19,124 bases of DNA from positions 1-19,124 of the forward strand of contig CAAGHW010000050.1 of assembly GCA_900769765.1 (NCBI GenBank), in the 5' to 3' direction. Shown piece by piece: positions 6,562 through 14,170 of the stretch. Position 1 is the first letter of the stretch, and every line of letters starts with the position of its first letter. Made by a program: the position numbers and the translations under genes. A model generated the notes under the pieces. It was not told the origin of the DNA, ran no database searches, and saw nothing but the letters and a program-made list of their open reading frames with translations. The stretch comes from Bacteroidaceae bacterium. Lineage in GTDB: Bacteria; Bacteroidota; Bacteroidia; Bacteroidales; Bacteroidaceae.

Positions 6562-6903
6562 ATGAATCAATACGAAACCGTTTTCATTTTAACTCCCGTT
6601 TTGTCTGATGCTCAGATGAAGGAAGCGGTAGAGAAGTTCAAGGGCATTCTCACTGCTGAAGGTGCTGAGATTGTCAATGAGGAGAATTGGGGCCTTAAGA
6701 AATTGGCTTACCCCATCGAGAAGAAGACAACAGGCTTCTATGTTATGTTCGAGTTCAACGCAGAGCCTAAGGTAATCTCAAAGTTGGAGCTACAGTATCG
6801 TCGCGACGAGCGCGTTATCCGCTCTTTGGTTGTTAAATTGGACAAGTATGCTGCTGAGTATGCTGCCAAGAGAAGAAATTTAAAAGGTAATAAGGAGAAT
6901 TAA
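6562..6903 (+). CDS. rpsF: 30S ribosomal protein bS6
   Basis: The 113-residue protein matches bS6: YETVFILTPVLSD at the start, NWGLKKLAYPIEKKTTGFYVMFEF in the middle and a YRRDERVIRSLVVKLD block near residues 73-90. bS6 binds bS18 on the platform of the small subunit, and the two genes are adjacent here. The basic C-terminal tail (AAKRRNLKGNKEN) is typical. The ATG at 6562 has an A/T-rich leader without an SD, unlike the two downstream genes. The operon order bS6-bS18-bL9 is conserved in many bacteria. Confidence 0.97.
   Translation: MNQYETVFILTPVLSDAQMKEAVEKFKGILTAEGAEIVNEENWGLKKLAYPIEKKTTGFYVMFEFNAEPKVISKLELQYRRDERVIRSLVVKLDKYAAEYAAKRRNLKGNKEN
6892..6897 (+). promoter_or_regulatory. Shine-Dalgarno sequence of rpsR
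   Basis: AAGGAG ends 8 bases before the rpsR ATG at 6906 and lies inside the last codons of rpsF. It is notable because most genes in this window lack an SD. Confidence 0.75.
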
Positions 6904-6905
6904 TT

Positions 6906-7175
6906 ATGGCACAGACACCTTCAGAAATCAGATATTTGACACCTCCTACCGTTGATGTCAAGAAGAAGAAATATTGCCGTTTCAAGAAGAACGGTATCAA
7001 GTATATCGATTACAAGGATCCCGAATTCTTGAAGAAGTTCTTGAATGAGCAGGGTAAGTTGTTGCCACGTCGCATCACAGGTACTTCATTGAAGTTCCAG
7101 CGTCGTATTGCTCAGGCTGTTAAGCGTGCGCGTCACTTGGCTTTGCTGCCTTTTGTTACTGACATGATGAAATAA
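6906..7175 (+). CDS. rpsR: 30S ribosomal protein bS18
   Basis: The 89-residue protein carries the bS18 core: KKYCRFKKNGIKYIDYKDPEFLKKFL, then GKLLPRRITGTSLKFQRRIAQAVKRARHLALLPFV. It pairs with bS6 on the 30S platform near the 3' end of 16S rRNA. The single Cys in KKYCRFKK is in the position often seen in the family. rpsR starts two bases after the rpsF stop and has a clear SD (AAGGAG). In Bacteroidota, bS18, bS6 and bS21 have been reported to cover the anti-SD on the ribosome, so the SD in front of this gene is of interest. Confidence 0.97.
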   Translation: MAQTPSEIRYLTPPTVDVKKKKYCRFKKNGIKYIDYKDPEFLKKFLNEQGKLLPRRITGTSLKFQRRIAQAVKRARHLALLPFVTDMMK

Positions 7176-7176
7176 T

Positions 7177-7183
7177 AGGAGGG
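7177..7183 (+). promoter_or_regulatory. Strong Shine-Dalgarno sequence of rplI
   Basis: AGGAGGG ends 7 bases before the rplI ATG at 7191, a near-complete match to the anti-SD at good spacing. It is the strongest SD in the window and falls in the 15-base gap after the rpsR stop. Confidence 0.85.
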
Positions 7184-7190
7184 AATAATT

Positions 7191-7637
7191 ATGGAGCTTA
7201 TATTGAAAGAAGATGTAATCAACTTGGGTTACAAAGACGATATCGTTAAGGTAAAGGACGGTTATGGCCGTAATTATTTGATCCCTACAGGTAAGGCTGT
7301 CATTGCAACTGAGTCTGCAAAGAAAGTTCTTGCTGAGAACTTGCGCCAGCGTGCTCACAAGTTGGCTAAGATTAAGGCTGACGCTGAGGAACTCGCTAAG
7401 AAGATGGAGGGTATCTCTCTTACAATTGCAACTAAGGTTAGCGCAACTGGTGCTATCTACGGTTCAGTAGGTGCAATCCAGATCGCTGAGGAGCTTGCAA
7501 AGCTTGGCTTCGAGATCGACCGCAAGATTATTGTTGTTGACGCAGCTAAGGAGGTAGGTTCTTACACAGCTACAGTTAGACTCCACAAGGAGGTTGCTGT
7601 TAAGATCGCTTACACAGTTGTTGCTGAGGCTGAATAA
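7191..7637 (+). CDS. rplI: 50S ribosomal protein bL9
   Basis: The 148-residue product is full-length bL9. The N-terminal RNA-binding domain (1-50) holds the signature VKDGYGRNYLIPTGKAV at about 21-37. A long charged linking helix (about 45-75) and a C-terminal domain (about 80-148) follow. bL9 protrudes from the large subunit near the L1 stalk and helps keep the reading frame. It is the last gene of the operon and is followed by a bidirectional hairpin terminator. Confidence 0.97.
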   Translation: MELILKEDVINLGYKDDIVKVKDGYGRNYLIPTGKAVIATESAKKVLAENLRQRAHKLAKIKADAEELAKKMEGISLTIATKVSATGAIYGSVGAIQIAEELAKLGFEIDRKIIVVDAAKEVGSYTATVRLHKEVAVKIAYTVVAEAE

Positions 7638-7651
7638 TCCTACAGGAAATA

Positions 7652-7699
7652 AAGCAATAAAAAAAACCAAACCGCAAGGTTTGGTTTTTTTTATTGCTT
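7652..7699. terminator. Bidirectional terminator between rplI and a glycosyltransferase gene
   Basis: The 22-base arms 7652-7673 and 7678-7699 are perfectly complementary around a GCAA (GNRA) tetraloop. Each arm has an inner CCAAACC/GGTTTGG stem, an 8-base A/T tract and an outer AAGCAAT/ATTGCTT stem. Read either way it gives a stem followed by eight U residues. It ends one base before the stop codon of the convergent gene. Confidence 0.92.
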
Positions 7700-7700
7700 G

Positions 7701-8807
7701 TCATTTGCATGAATTCCAGAATTCCAGATATCTTTCTGCGACACCTTGCGGCGTATGATGCTTCTCCACGAACGCAATGCTCTGCTGTTGCAGGTTGGCG
7801 ATTTTTTCTTTATTCTCGATAAGCCATTTCAGTTTCTCGTATACATCTTCTTCGTCGGGCGTGACATTGACCATCGGGCGCAATGTCTCTTCGTTGAGAA
7901 TCCGGTAACACTCCTCTTCGGCTCCACCTACAACAATCTTTCCTTTGGACATGGCAAGTAGTGCGTTCATGCCGGGGGAATAGCCGTACAGCTGGTCGAG
8001 AAGTATGTCGCATTCGTTTACCATTCTTGAATATTCTTCGAAAGGAACATTCTCGGCTTTCAGTATCTCGCATTCGTTCGGGTAATCCTTGTGTATTCTC
8101 TCCAATGCGCGTAGCATTATGTCTGTGCCTTTGTATATGCTACGGCTCTTCTGTATTCCTATGAAAAATCTTAATTTCCTGTCATTTGTGTAGAACCGGA
8201 CGCTGTCTTTGCTTTCGCTCGCGATGGGGAACGGTATGTATGTAAGTTTGTCGGCATGCTCTTTGGTGTATGCGGTGTGGTATTCGTACATACCTGCGAT
8301 TATGCCGTTGCAGTCATTGGCGATATATTTGTTCAAGCCTGCTTTGGGTGTGTCTGTCCAGTCGGCTATTTCTCTCCTGGTGTAATCGTTCGATATGGCT
8401 TTGTTGCCGATGTTGAAATCGGAATACCTGAATATGTACGGTTTCTGTGTGCCTGCCTCGACCCAAAAAGTGTCCATGCCGTGTGCGCAAAGGAATACTT
8501 TCTTGTTGTTTTTCTTCAAAAAACGATATATGGGTTCTATGCGTTCTGCTTTCAACTCAAGGAACATGGGGTTTATGAGCTGTACCACATCGTAGTTGCG
8601 CAGTCTGGGCAGCAGGGCTAAGGTTTTTAGCAGGTATGTTATTCCTTCGCACTTGCTGTATGTGGTGCGCGTCAATGAGATGTCGCGTTTGTAGTTCTTC
8701 CAGAAATCGCCGTTGCTGACAACGCATACCTCATGGCCGAGAGAACGTAACCCCTCGCCAAGTGTCCAATGGACATTACTGTATTCTCCTATAAGCAGTA
8801 TCTTCAT
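7701..8807 (-). CDS. GT-B fold glycosyltransferase
   Basis: The 368-residue product looks like a GT4/GT1-type glycosyltransferase: an N-terminal Rossmann-like start (MKILLIGEYSNVHWTLGEGLRSLGHEV), a VQLINP strand, an acceptor-side CAHGMDTFW and, at about residues 276-300, the donor-domain stretch SPGMNALLAMSKGKIVVGG preceding EEECY. It probably transfers a nucleotide-activated sugar to a lipid-linked or surface glycan. I chose the ATG at 8807 over an upstream in-frame start at 8957, because the 50 extra residues overlap the preceding gene and are unlike any family N-terminus. The ATG overlaps the stop of the upstream glycosyltransferase (ATGA), indicating coupled translation. Sugar specificity cannot be read from the sequence. 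Confidence 0.85.
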   Translation of the reverse strand: MKILLIGEYSNVHWTLGEGLRSLGHEVCVVSNGDFWKNYKRDISLTRTTYSKCEGITYLLKTLALLPRLRNYDVVQLINPMFLELKAERIEPIYRFLKKNNKKVFLCAHGMDTFWVEAGTQKPYIFRYSDFNIGNKAISNDYTRREIADWTDTPKAGLNKYIANDCNGIIAGMYEYHTAYTKEHADKLTYIPFPIASESKDSVRFYTNDRKLRFFIGIQKSRSIYKGTDIMLRALERIHKDYPNECEILKAENVPFEEYSRMVNECDILLDQLYGYSPGMNALLAMSKGKIVVGGAEEECYRILNEETLRPMVNVTPDEEDVYEKLKWLIENKEKIANLQQQSIAFVEKHHTPQGVAERYLEFWNSCK

Positions 8808-9799
8808 CTCTTTGCCGGCTTTCTGGATGGTGTTATTATTCGCAGCAGCATCATTCCGAACAGGTTGCTTGTAAGGCAACGGAATATGCGGTATTTGAGC
8901 GAATATGATGCTTTGCGTAGTGGGTATAGCGATATTGGAGATAGTGTGCTCTTGCATCTTTTCCTTATCTCCCGTATGCCCATGCCCGAGTACATCATGT
9001 TGAGTATGGCGTCAACGACGAGTGTGTCGAGCTTGTGTGCAATGGCCCTTGCCTGGATGGGGTTGCTTTTTCCGCTGTTGCATTGTGCGAAGCTGTGTAT
9101 TCTGACGATTGTGTTTATGAAATCGGAGATGCGTCTCTTTTCGAATTCTGCCGAGTCGTTTGCTGTTGTGGAGCCGTTGCGTATGCTGTAACAGTATAGC
9201 GTGGCGTTGCTGTCAATGAGTGTCTGAGCGTGGTAGTGGAGGATTGTGTTGAACTCTTCGTCCTCGTGGAATGTGTTTTCCGGAAATACGATTCCCTTTT
9301 TGAGTGCAAGCTCGCGGCGGAAGAAAAATGTGCAGGAACTGCCTGAAAGGTTGTTCTTCTCCATATATACGGCTCCGCTTATCGTATTGCTGAAGCGTAT
9401 GTTCTTTTTTTTAGGGCTTATGTTTTCTTCTCTTTCTTTCTTGACGATGTATCTGTAACGGAGTATGTGTGGCCTTTCGCTTTTCAGTTTTTCGATGCAT
9501 GAGAGAATCTCACCGTTGTTGAACAGAAAATCGTCGGCATCGACGAACATTATGTATTCTCCTGTTGCAGCCTCTATTCCTTTGTTGCGTGCGCCACCGG
9601 GGCCTGAGTGTTCGCCAATGATAAGTCTTATGTTTGTGCCAAGCCTGGTTATCCATATCGGCTTTGTGTCGGAGCCGTCATCGACAATGATTATTTCATA
9701 TTCATTGTCGGGTATTCCTTGTGTTATAATGCTCTGTATGCAACGTTCGAGCAGTTTGTCGGGAATATTGTAATGGGGTATTATTATTGAAAGGAACAT
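8804..9799 (-). CDS. Family 2 glycosyltransferase
   Basis: The 331-residue GT-A enzyme has the GT2 pattern: LSIIIPHYN at the start, EIIIVDDGSD (35-44), GPGGARNKGIEAATGEYIMFVDADD (66-90) with the metal-binding DxD at Asp87-Asp89. It lacks long hydrophobic helices, but its C-terminal tail is basic and amphipathic (near RIFRCLTSNLFGMMLLRII), suggesting attachment to the inner face of the membrane. It is the middle gene of three minus-strand glycosyltransferases: 9 bases after the stop of the one before and overlapping the next by four. It probably adds one sugar to a surface polysaccharide repeat; donor and acceptor are unknown. Confidence 0.9.
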   Translation of the reverse strand: MFLSIIIPHYNIPDKLLERCIQSIITQGIPDNEYEIIIVDDGSDTKPIWITRLGTNIRLIIGEHSGPGGARNKGIEAATGEYIMFVDADDFLFNNGEILSCIEKLKSERPHILRYRYIVKKEREENISPKKKNIRFSNTISGAVYMEKNNLSGSSCTFFFRRELALKKGIVFPENTFHEDEEFNTILHYHAQTLIDSNATLYCYSIRNGSTTANDSAEFEKRRISDFINTIVRIHSFAQCNSGKSNPIQARAIAHKLDTLVVDAILNMMYSGMGIREIRKRCKSTLSPISLYPLRKASYSLKYRIFRCLTSNLFGMMLLRIITPSRKPAKR

Positions 9800-9808
9800 G
9801 GTAGGGGG

Positions 9809-10777
9809 TCAACAAAGTTTCTTTTTGAACATCCTGAATACAAAGCAGTGTGCTCCGGCTCCTAAAAGCGAGAATATGGTATATTTTATTTTCTTAATTG
9901 CGGGAATGTCCATCTTGAAAAGTTCGTTGACGGGAATTTTTTTGCCTTTAAGCATTTTGCGTGCTTTTGCATATTCCTCTTTCTTGCCATCGCTGCAACA
10001 GTGCAGGTCGGTGAGCCTGTCAAGGGTTTTCAGGAGAATCTCCTTCGCTTCGTCGTGCATCCTGTAGGTGTCGTTGACTTTCTCGTACAGCGCAAAGGTG
10101 TTCTTGAACAGAAAATATTGCGACTTGAAAGAGTAGCTGCTTGTAATACTGCCCTCATTCTTGTAGTAATAGTAGAAGCCGCAGTCGGAATAATATACGT
10201 TGTATGCGCTTTCATATAACATAGGTGTTATATAAGTGTCTTCAAAGACTTCTCCTTCGGGGAATCTTATGAAATTGAACAATTCTGCACGATATATCTT
10301 ATTCCACGAAAAACAATGTTCGTATCCTTTGCGTCTTATCCAGTCCGGGAATATGTTGTTTCCGCTTATCTTCTCCGGGTTGAATGAGAGGACTTCGCTT
10401 TGCGGGGATTCGTAATTCTTTGTTACCGGGTATTCCAGAATGTCAATGTCCGGGTTTGACAACAGTATGCGCATGTTGTAGTAGAATGTGCCTGACGCTA
10501 TGGTGTCGTCGGCATCGACGAAGGTGATGTATTCGCCTCTTGCCGCTGCAATTCCGGCATTACGTGCCGATGACAGTCCGCCATTCTTCTTGTGGATGAC
10601 CTTGACCTTGTCGCATTCTTGTGCAAAGCGGTCGCATACGGAACCGCATCCGTCAGGTGAACCGTCGTTTACAAGGATTAGCTCATAGTCGGTATAGGTC
10701 TGTTGCAAAATGCTTTCGATACATCTTTGCAAATAGCGTCTTACTTTATAGACCGGAACTATGATACTTAATTTCAT
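9809..10777 (-). CDS. Family 2 glycosyltransferase
   Basis: A GT-A enzyme of 322 residues, counted from the ATG at 10777. It has the classic MKLSIIVPVYKVRRYL opening, LILVNDGSPDG, NGGLSSARNAGIAAARGEY and FVDADD with the DxD, all in the first 95 residues, typical of polysaccharide glycosyltransferases of the EpsJ type. I preferred the ATG at 10777 to a TTG three codons upstream, because TTG starts are rare and the family N-terminus starts at MKLS. The C-terminus ends in a weakly hydrophobic and basic stretch (KKIKYTIFSLLGAGAHCF). It is the first gene of the three-gene minus-strand unit and resembles the next gene in the DADD region, although the C-terminal halves differ. Confidence 0.9.
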   Translation of the reverse strand: MKLSIIVPVYKVRRYLQRCIESILQQTYTDYELILVNDGSPDGCGSVCDRFAQECDKVKVIHKKNGGLSSARNAGIAAARGEYITFVDADDTIASGTFYYNMRILLSNPDIDILEYPVTKNYESPQSEVLSFNPEKISGNNIFPDWIRRKGYEHCFSWNKIYRAELFNFIRFPEGEVFEDTYITPMLYESAYNVYYSDCGFYYYYKNEGSITSSYSFKSQYFLFKNTFALYEKVNDTYRMHDEAKEILLKTLDRLTDLHCCSDGKKEEYAKARKMLKGKKIPVNELFKMDIPAIKKIKYTIFSLLGAGAHCFVFRMFKKKLC

Positions 10778-10806
10778 TATTGACAAGTGGAATAGGCTCT
10801 TTGTTA

Positions 10807-10814
10807 CAAAGATA
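10807..10814 (-). promoter_or_regulatory. -7 element for the glycosyltransferase operon
   Basis: Read on the minus strand this is TATCTTTG, an exact TAnnTTTG match. No TTTG is seen at the -33 position near 10835. The predicted start lies about 23 bases before the ATG at 10777. Confidence 0.5.
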
Positions 10815-10911
10815 ATAAAATAGTATATAAATTACGATAATTTATTATAAATTGTTTTACTATTTAAGTGGCTTTTATGCTATTTGCTGTTATTTTTAGA
10901 CGTTTTTTTGC

Positions 10912-10919
10912 TATCTTCG
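10912..10919 (+). promoter_or_regulatory. -7 element for the wzx-like operon
   Basis: TATCTTCG is one mismatch from TAnnTTTG and similar to the -7 of the EF-G paralogue. No clear -33 is present at the right distance; a TTTG at 10883-10886 is 25 bases away. It lies in the A/T-rich divergent region 10778-10966. Confidence 0.4.
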
Positions 10920-10966
10920 CAAAGATTAAGTATAATGCGCTTTTGCGTCTTTGTTTAAAGGCTTGA

Positions 10967-12472
10967 ATGAGTAAAAAAACGATAAATAACGGTACGAGCG
11001 GCGAGTATGGCCGTGTGGTCAAATATCTTGGGCTCTTGGGTGGAGCACAAGGTCTTTCTCTGCTTGTCAATCTTTTACGTAATAAGATTGCCTCGACCTT
11101 GCTCGGTGCGGTTGGATTGGGACTTATTGGGCTTTACAACCGTACGGTGCAAATGTTCAGTGATTGTACCAATCTGAGTTTGTCGTATAGCGCAATACGT
11201 AAATTGTCCGACACCTATGAGAATGCAACTGCAGAGGATTTGGCGCATTATGTAAAGGTTACGCGCAGCATAGCTCTACTTACCGGTATTGTCGGAATGT
11301 TGTTGTTTGTGATGTTCTCTCCTTTGGTGATGAAATACATTTCGGACGGGAGCGATTATTCTTCGTGGTATTTTGTGGCTCTTTCACCTGTGGTACTCTT
11401 CTTGGCGATATCGGGTGGGGAGGTCGCCGTGTTGCGTGGTGTAAGGCAGCTTAATTCATTGGCGATATATACATTGTGGAGTTCGTTTGTGGCGTTGCTT
11501 GTGGCGGTTCCTGTGTATTTCTTCTTTGGCGTTGCCGGTATTCTGCCGTCGATTCTCATCATAGCTCTGTTGCAGATGCTCGGTGTCCTGTACAATAGTG
11601 TCAGGCTGTTTGAGTATAAGGTCGCTCCATTCTCCTTGCGCTTGTTGCGCGATGGTGTTGAAATGCTCAAACTTGGAGCCGGTTATATATATACAACCAT
11701 ATTGACATCTTGTTCTGTATGGATGATATACAGTATGATTTCCAATATTGGCGGTGATGCCGAACTGGGACTCTTCTCGTCAGGCTATCTGTTGTTGTCG
11801 ATGTTGCCGTCGGTGTTGTTCGCTGCGCTTGATTCGGAATATTACCCGCGTCTGTCGGGTGCTTTCGGTAATGTGAAGGTGCGTAATACAATGGTGAATG
11901 AGCAGATTGAAGTGCATCTGCTTGTACAGACACCGATAATACTGGCGGCTGTTGCAGTGTTGCCATTCTTGTTCCCGATACTTTATTCGGGTGAGTTCCT
12001 TCCGGCAGTGGCGATGACCCGATTCGCGATGTTCGGTCTGTTGTTCCATATCCTTACATATCCGATATCCTTTATGCCTTTGTCCAAAGGGGATGTGTTG
12101 GTCTTTATCTTGCAGGAAACAGTCTATAATGTTGCCAATGTGACACTTGTTATCATCGGTTATCGCTTTTGGGGGCTTGAAGGTGTAGGCATAGCTTTGC
12201 TACTTGCCAGAATGCTCGATTTGACGGTAGCCTTTTCAATATCGTATTTCAGATATGGATTCAGATTGTCACCTTGTTCTCTCGGATATGCTTTTGCAAG
12301 TTTGGCTTTTGCAGTAATGGCGTTCTGCTCTGTATTCTGTATGCATGGTCTGTTGTCGTGGATATGTTCTTCGGTTGCTATGCTTATGTCTATGGCCTTC
12401 TCCGGCTATTTCCTTGCACGTAATGGGGATATATTCAACAAGATATTGAGACGATTCAAACTTAGACGTTGA
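10967..12472 (+). CDS. Polysaccharide exporter / flippase, Wzx-like (MOP superfamily)
   Basis: The 501-residue protein is strongly hydrophobic, with about 12 predicted membrane helices across residues 20-490 and a basic C-terminus (RRFKLRR). The opening, with GGAQGLSLLVNLLRNKIASTLLG followed by GLGLIGLYN, is typical of the polysaccharide biosynthesis branch of the MOP/MATE superfamily, which flips lipid-linked oligosaccharides across the inner membrane. It starts divergently from the three glycosyltransferases, and the next gene begins one base after its stop, so it heads a likely three-gene operon. No Wzy polymerase or O-antigen ligase is present in the window. It could instead export another lipid-linked glycan; I am confident of the superfamily, less so of the substrate. 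Confidence 0.85.
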   Translation: MSKKTINNGTSGEYGRVVKYLGLLGGAQGLSLLVNLLRNKIASTLLGAVGLGLIGLYNRTVQMFSDCTNLSLSYSAIRKLSDTYENATAEDLAHYVKVTRSIALLTGIVGMLLFVMFSPLVMKYISDGSDYSSWYFVALSPVVLFLAISGGEVAVLRGVRQLNSLAIYTLWSSFVALLVAVPVYFFFGVAGILPSILIIALLQMLGVLYNSVRLFEYKVAPFSLRLLRDGVEMLKLGAGYIYTTILTSCSVWMIYSMISNIGGDAELGLFSSGYLLLSMLPSVLFAALDSEYYPRLSGAFGNVKVRNTMVNEQIEVHLLVQTPIILAAVAVLPFLFPILYSGEFLPAVAMTRFAMFGLLFHILTYPISFMPLSKGDVLVFILQETVYNVANVTLVIIGYRFWGLEGVGIALLLARMLDLTVAFSISYFRYGFRLSPCSLGYAFASLAFAVMAFCSVFCMHGLLSWICSSVAMLMSMAFSGYFLARNGDIFNKILRRFKLRR

Positions 12473-12473
12473 T

Positions 12474-14156
12474 ATGAAAACGCTGTTTGGAAATATTATA
12501 TTGACATTCTTGCTTTGTGTGCAGCCGCTGTTTGTCTTTGCGCAAGGTATCGACACATTGTTTGTGCCGCCCTTTGACTTTCCTCTGCTTCTAAGCGGTA
12601 ATTTTGGTGAGTTGCGTACCGACCATTTTCATTCGGGTGTCGATTTCAAGACACAAGGGGTTGTGGGTAAGCCCATAAGATGTGTCGCGGACGGTTATAT
12701 CTGTCGTGCTTCGGTAACTCCTGGTGGGTATGGCAAGGCTCTTTATGTGATGCACGATAACGGGTATATGAGTGTGTATGCTCATCTCGACCGTTTTCCT
12801 CAGGCTGTGGATAAACGTGTGCGTGAATATCAATACAGGAACGAGGTGTTCAGGACAAATCTCTGGTTCAAACCAAACGAGTTCCGTATAAAGCAGGGTG
12901 ATTTTCTTGCGTATGCCGGAAACAGCGGTTATTCCTTCGGGCCGCACCTGCATTTTGAGATACGTGACGCAAGTGGCAATGAGTTGTATGACCCTATGGC
13001 TTTTTACAAGGACAAGCTTATAGATACACGTCCGCCACGCATTCATGCTGTATCGTTATACCCTCAAAGAGGTAAAGGTGTTGTCAACGGCAATTCCGGC
13101 TCATGTGTCTATGATGTCAAGGGTGATACGATATGTGGTGTTGTTGAGGCATGGGGCGTTGTCGGTTTCGGTGTGAGGGCTCTTGATTACATGGATGGTA
13201 CAAACAACAAGTACGGAATCAGAAAAATAGAATTGTTTGTCGATGGCAAGAGGTATTTCAGTTCTCTCATGGATAACTTCTCATTCAATGAAGATTTGTT
13301 CATAAACTCTTGGATTGATTATGGCCGTATGTACAACAATGGCGAATGGTTCCAGAAGTTGTTTGTTGCGGAAAACAATAAATTGCGTCTATTGGATGTC
13401 GATGAGAATGGCGGATGGCTCATGGTGGATGAGGAGAGGGAGTATAATGTTGAATACCGCCTGAGCGATTATCATGGAAATACAACGTCCTGCTCTTTTG
13501 TAGTGCGAGGCAAAAAGGCTGCAATATCTTCGCCTGCGCCATATACCCATGCGTTGTATTGTAATGCCAATAACAGGGTAGAGTTTGTAGGTATGCGTCT
13601 CGATGTGCCGAAAGATGTGCTCTTTGAGGATGCATTCCTGAATATACGTCTGCAGAAAAGCGACGGAGTTACCTGGCGTTATAGTTTGACCGATACGGTA
13701 TATCCTATGCTCAAGGGCTCGAAGATATCTTTTTGGGTAGGTGGGGATTTGCCAATGGATAAGTCGAAACTCTACGTAAGACATATAGAGCCCGATGATA
13801 CATCTTCTGTAGGTGGCGTGTATGCCAATGGCTGGATAACGGCCGACATAACCGTTCTTGATTGCTATGAGGTGGCTGTAGATACCGTTGCGCCGGTGTT
13901 GCTTCCCGAAGATGAGGAACTGTGGGCGAAAAAGGGTAGGATTACACTCTCTCTTGATGAAAAAGAGACCTCTTTGAAGAGTTTTAAGGGAACTTTGGAC
14001 GGTAAGTTCATCCTTTTTGAATACAACAGTAAGAATAAGGAGTTTACGTTGGATTTGAAAAAGGAGAGAGTGCTACCGGGTGTGCATCGTTTGCGATTTG
14101 TGGCGACAGACCGATGCGGGAACGAGGCCGTTTATGAAAAGGATATAGAATATTAA
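12474..14156 (+). CDS. M23-family (LytM-type) metallopeptidase with signal peptide
   Basis: The 560-residue protein starts with a signal peptide (hydrophobic core at about 7-22, likely cut near Ala23-Gln24). The LytM peptidase domain follows directly: HSGVD gives zinc ligands His53 and Asp57, YAHL carries His104, and GPHLHFE has His158 and His160. All required residues are present, so it is probably an active endopeptidase cutting peptidoglycan cross-links in the periplasm. The remaining two thirds (about 185-560) is mostly beta-rich with short repeats of the type VDTVAPV...DEELW and looks like Ig-like or binding modules I cannot name. It starts one base after the flippase stop and precedes the C69 peptidase by 14 bases. 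Confidence 0.88.
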   Translation: MKTLFGNIILTFLLCVQPLFVFAQGIDTLFVPPFDFPLLLSGNFGELRTDHFHSGVDFKTQGVVGKPIRCVADGYICRASVTPGGYGKALYVMHDNGYMSVYAHLDRFPQAVDKRVREYQYRNEVFRTNLWFKPNEFRIKQGDFLAYAGNSGYSFGPHLHFEIRDASGNELYDPMAFYKDKLIDTRPPRIHAVSLYPQRGKGVVNGNSGSCVYDVKGDTICGVVEAWGVVGFGVRALDYMDGTNNKYGIRKIELFVDGKRYFSSLMDNFSFNEDLFINSWIDYGRMYNNGEWFQKLFVAENNKLRLLDVDENGGWLMVDEEREYNVEYRLSDYHGNTTSCSFVVRGKKAAISSPAPYTHALYCNANNRVEFVGMRLDVPKDVLFEDAFLNIRLQKSDGVTWRYSLTDTVYPMLKGSKISFWVGGDLPMDKSKLYVRHIEPDDTSSVGGVYANGWITADITVLDCYEVAVDTVAPVLLPEDEELWAKKGRITLSLDEKETSLKSFKGTLDGKFILFEYNSKNKEFTLDLKKERVLPGVHRLRFVATDRCGNEAVYEKDIEY

Positions 14157-14170
14157 AAACAAGATAAAAT

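Noticed and set aside
8808..8957. N-terminal extension of the GT-B glycosyltransferase from an upstream in-frame start
   Set aside because: The 50 extra residues overlap the upstream glycosyltransferase gene in another frame and are unlike any family N-terminus; the ATG at 8807 gives MKILLIGEY and an ATGA overlap.
10778..10786. TTG start three codons upstream for the first glycosyltransferase
   Set aside because: TTG starts are rare, and the ATG at 10777 gives the standard GT2 N-terminus MKLSIIVPVY.
7701..12472. Complete capsule or O-antigen locus
   Set aside because: Only three glycosyltransferases and an exporter are present; there is no polymerase, chain-length regulator, initiating sugar-phosphate transferase or sugar-nucleotide synthesis gene in the window.
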